Origin: Thermococci archaeon
GTDB taxonomy: Archaea > Methanobacteriota_B > Thermococci > Thermococcales > Thermococcaceae
Direction of reading: 5' to 3'
Assembly: GCA_003663535.1 (NCBI GenBank)
Contig: QMUE01000106.1
Span: 1-5,725 of the forward strand
DNA: 5,725 nucleotides
A program made the translations under genes and the position numbers. Shown piece by piece: positions 4,684 to 5,725 of this stretch. Within the stretch, counting starts at the first letter, position 1; each line of letters begins with the position of its first letter. The notes under the pieces are model-generated. The model ran no database searches. It saw only the letters and a program-made list of their open reading frames with translations, and was not told the origin of the DNA.

Positions 4684-5631
4684 TCATGGAAGCTCAACTT
4701 CTTTCCCAAGTATTCTCCATACCTCTTTAATCTGGTTCTTGAGCTCTTGAATGGCTTCTGGCCTCTTGAAAAGGTGCTTAAATCTGCCTTGGATTTTGAG
4801 GTAGTCCTCAATTGGTTTCTTGAACTTTCCATCTTTCGGGAATCTCTGGAACTTTATGTTGTAGAAATCACCATTCTCAATCTCGAATAATGGCCATAAA
4901 CCACTTTCAATTGCTAGTCTTGCAATTTCGACAGTCTTCTCTGATGGGATCCTCCATCCCGGAACACATGGGGCTAATACTTGAACAAATGCCGGGCCAT
5001 CCACACTCGCAGCCTTCTTCATCTTCCTGTAGAAATCATACGGATCTCCAATGCTTGCAGTGGCCACATATGGGGCTTGATGAGCTGCAGCTATAAGAGC
5101 AACCCACTTCTTTGGCTTGTCTTCGCCAATTGAGTACTTTCCTGGAGGTGACGTGGTTGTCCATGCTCCGTATGGTGTTGATGAAGACCTCTGAATACCA
5201 GTATTCATGTAAGCCTCATTATCATACATAAGATAAACCACGTTGTGCCTCCTCTCAAGCATTCCTGAAAGGGCTTGGAGACCAATATCCGCTGTACCTC
5301 CATCTCCACCGATTGCAAGAATCTTTCCCTTTCTACCAAGTTTCTTCCATGCGGCTTCAACACCACTTGCTGCAGCTGCAGCGTTTTCAAATGCCACGTG
5401 AATCCATGGGGCTTTCCAAGCTGTATATGGGAATACAGCAGAAACAACTTCCATACACCCTGTGGCATGGGCAATAGCAAATGCGTTTGGATCACCGTAT
5501 TTTTCTTCCATAGCCTCACTAAATGCCTTTGTGGCAAGCTTCATCACTATAGCAGGGCCACATCCAGCACATGCGGCATGACCCGGTGCCCAGTATTCGC
5601 GAGTTGTGATAGGGGGCTTTCTAACTGCCAT
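4684..5631 (-). CDS. porB: Pyruvate:ferredoxin oxidoreductase (pyruvate synthase), beta subunit
   Basis: PorB is the TPP-binding subunit of the four-subunit archaeal enzyme that converts pyruvate and CoA to acetyl-CoA, CO2 and reduced ferredoxin in the cytoplasm. The 315-residue protein starts [20 protein letters not shown]. The proximal [4Fe-4S] cluster ligands are visible as C21 and C24 (CAGCG), C59 (ATGCME) and C222 (APCVPGW). The TPP/Mg signature runs from GGDGG (108-112) to [10 protein letters not shown] (136-145), in the usual GDG-to-N arrangement. [19 protein letters not shown] follows as in PorB proteins. The related 2-ketoisovalerate enzyme subunit VorB is the main alternative; the N-terminus and the porA-like gene upstream favour PorB. 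ATG 5631 is chosen because GAGGTGAT precedes it; the GTG at 5640 lies within that site. It follows porA after 10 nt, is convergent with the SecD-like gene, and appears to be the last gene of the operon. Confidence 0.93.
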   Translation of the reverse strand: MAVRKPPITTREYWAPGHAACAGCGPAIVMKLATKAFSEAMEEKYGDPNAFAIAHATGCMEVVSAVFPYTAWKAPWIHVAFENAAAAASGVEAAWKKLGRKGKILAIGGDGGTADIGLQALSGMLERRHNVVYLMYDNEAYMNTGIQRSSSTPYGAWTTTSPPGKYSIGEDKPKKWVALIAAAHQAPYVATASIGDPYDFYRKMKKAASVDGPAFVQVLAPCVPGWRIPSEKTVEIARLAIESGLWPLFEIENGDFYNIKFQRFPKDGKFKKPIEDYLKIQGRFKHLFKRPEAIQELKNQIKEVWRILGKEVELP

Positions 5632-5636
5632 CGTAA

Positions 5637-5644
5637 TCACCTCA
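5637..5644 (-). promoter_or_regulatory. Shine-Dalgarno site of porB overlapping the porA stop
   Basis: GAGGTGAT on the - strand ends 5 nt before ATG 5631, and its first two bases are the last two of the porA stop codon TGA. This arrangement suits translational coupling of the two subunits and sets the porB start. Confidence 0.75.
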
Positions 5645-5725
5645 CAAAATCTCCTTCCTCAATCCTATCCAGTTGACTTCTTCAACTTTCTCTCCCTCAA
5701 GTGCCTTCTTTGAAATCTCGACGAC
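5642..5725 (-). CDS. porA: Pyruvate:ferredoxin oxidoreductase alpha subunit, C-terminal end (5' truncated by window)
   Basis: The - strand frame is open from the window edge to TGA at 5644-5642 and gives 27 residues ending [13 protein letters not shown]. It is immediately upstream of porB, with a 10-nt gap and an overlapping ribosome binding site. In Thermococcales porA directly precedes porB, and this tail is of the kind expected for the alpha subunit. No catalytic residues are within the window, so the name depends mainly on gene order. Confidence 0.75.
   Translation of the reverse strand, partial: VVEISKKALEGEKVEEVNWIGLRKEIL

Noticed and set aside
4585..4890. 101-codon + strand frame that could be a frameshifted continuation of the SecD-like gene
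   Set aside because: It runs into the antisense of porB and shows none of the TM3-TM6 features of SecD, so it does not support a frameshift explanation for the truncation.
5174..5200. C/D box-like words TTGATGA and CTGA on the + strand
   Set aside because: Only 5 nt separate them, too short for a guide, and they sit inside the porB coding region.
5205..5676. Open frames overlapping porB on both strands
   Set aside because: They are shadows of the strongly recognisable porB frame.

Overview
The window looks like chromosomal DNA from a hyperthermophilic euryarchaeon of the order Thermococcales, most likely Pyrococcus-like. Four things point there: a pyruvate:ferredoxin oxidoreductase porA-porB gene end, GGTGAT-type Shine-Dalgarno sites about 3 to 5 nt before ATG starts, BRE/TATA promoters with oligo-T terminators, and AT-rich sequence whose arginines are mostly AGA/AGG. 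The assignment rests on remembered protein families; no database search was run.

Layout from left to right. Bases 1-90 hold the last 29 codons of what looks like transcription factor E alpha (tfe, + strand), followed 34 nt later by a complete DUF2110-family gene (125-856, +) with an S1/OB-like core. A compact symmetric oligo-T element (862-881) separates it from a convergent gene for a polytopic membrane protein (882-2261, -), which has a signal peptide, an extracytoplasmic domain and about ten membrane helices. Its pattern faintly resembles GT-C glycosyltransferases. Next is a 229-bp intergenic region (2262-2490) with a GC-richer, foldable island that is the least explained DNA here. Then comes an Mrp/NBP35/ApbC-type iron-sulfur carrier ATPase (2491-3372, -). 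A 172-bp divergent promoter region leads to a + strand gene (3545-4660). It encodes a stand-alone, membrane-anchored version of the SecD P1 ectodomain that ends right after its second membrane helix. The window closes with porB (4684-5631, -) and the last codons of porA (5642-5725, -).

How the genes fit together. PorA and PorB form the catalytic part of pyruvate:ferredoxin oxidoreductase, which uses TPP and Fe-S clusters. Mrp is a general Fe-S cluster carrier, but nothing in the sequence ties it specifically to Por. TFE and DUF2110 are probably co-transcribed, which suggests an information-processing role for DUF2110. The membrane protein and the SecD-like protein are both envelope proteins on opposite strands and need not be related.

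The strongest candidate for something undescribed is the SecD-like protein. It keeps the archaeal P1 region but lacks the recognisable N-terminal D-x-S/T-G-G motif and the TM3-TM6 bundle needed for proton-coupled export, and it uses CGG arginine codons that no other complete gene in the window uses. The structured island at about 2340-2464 is second. There is no CRISPR array, tRNA, rRNA, insertion sequence or intact transposase, and no gene-free stretch longer than 300 bases.
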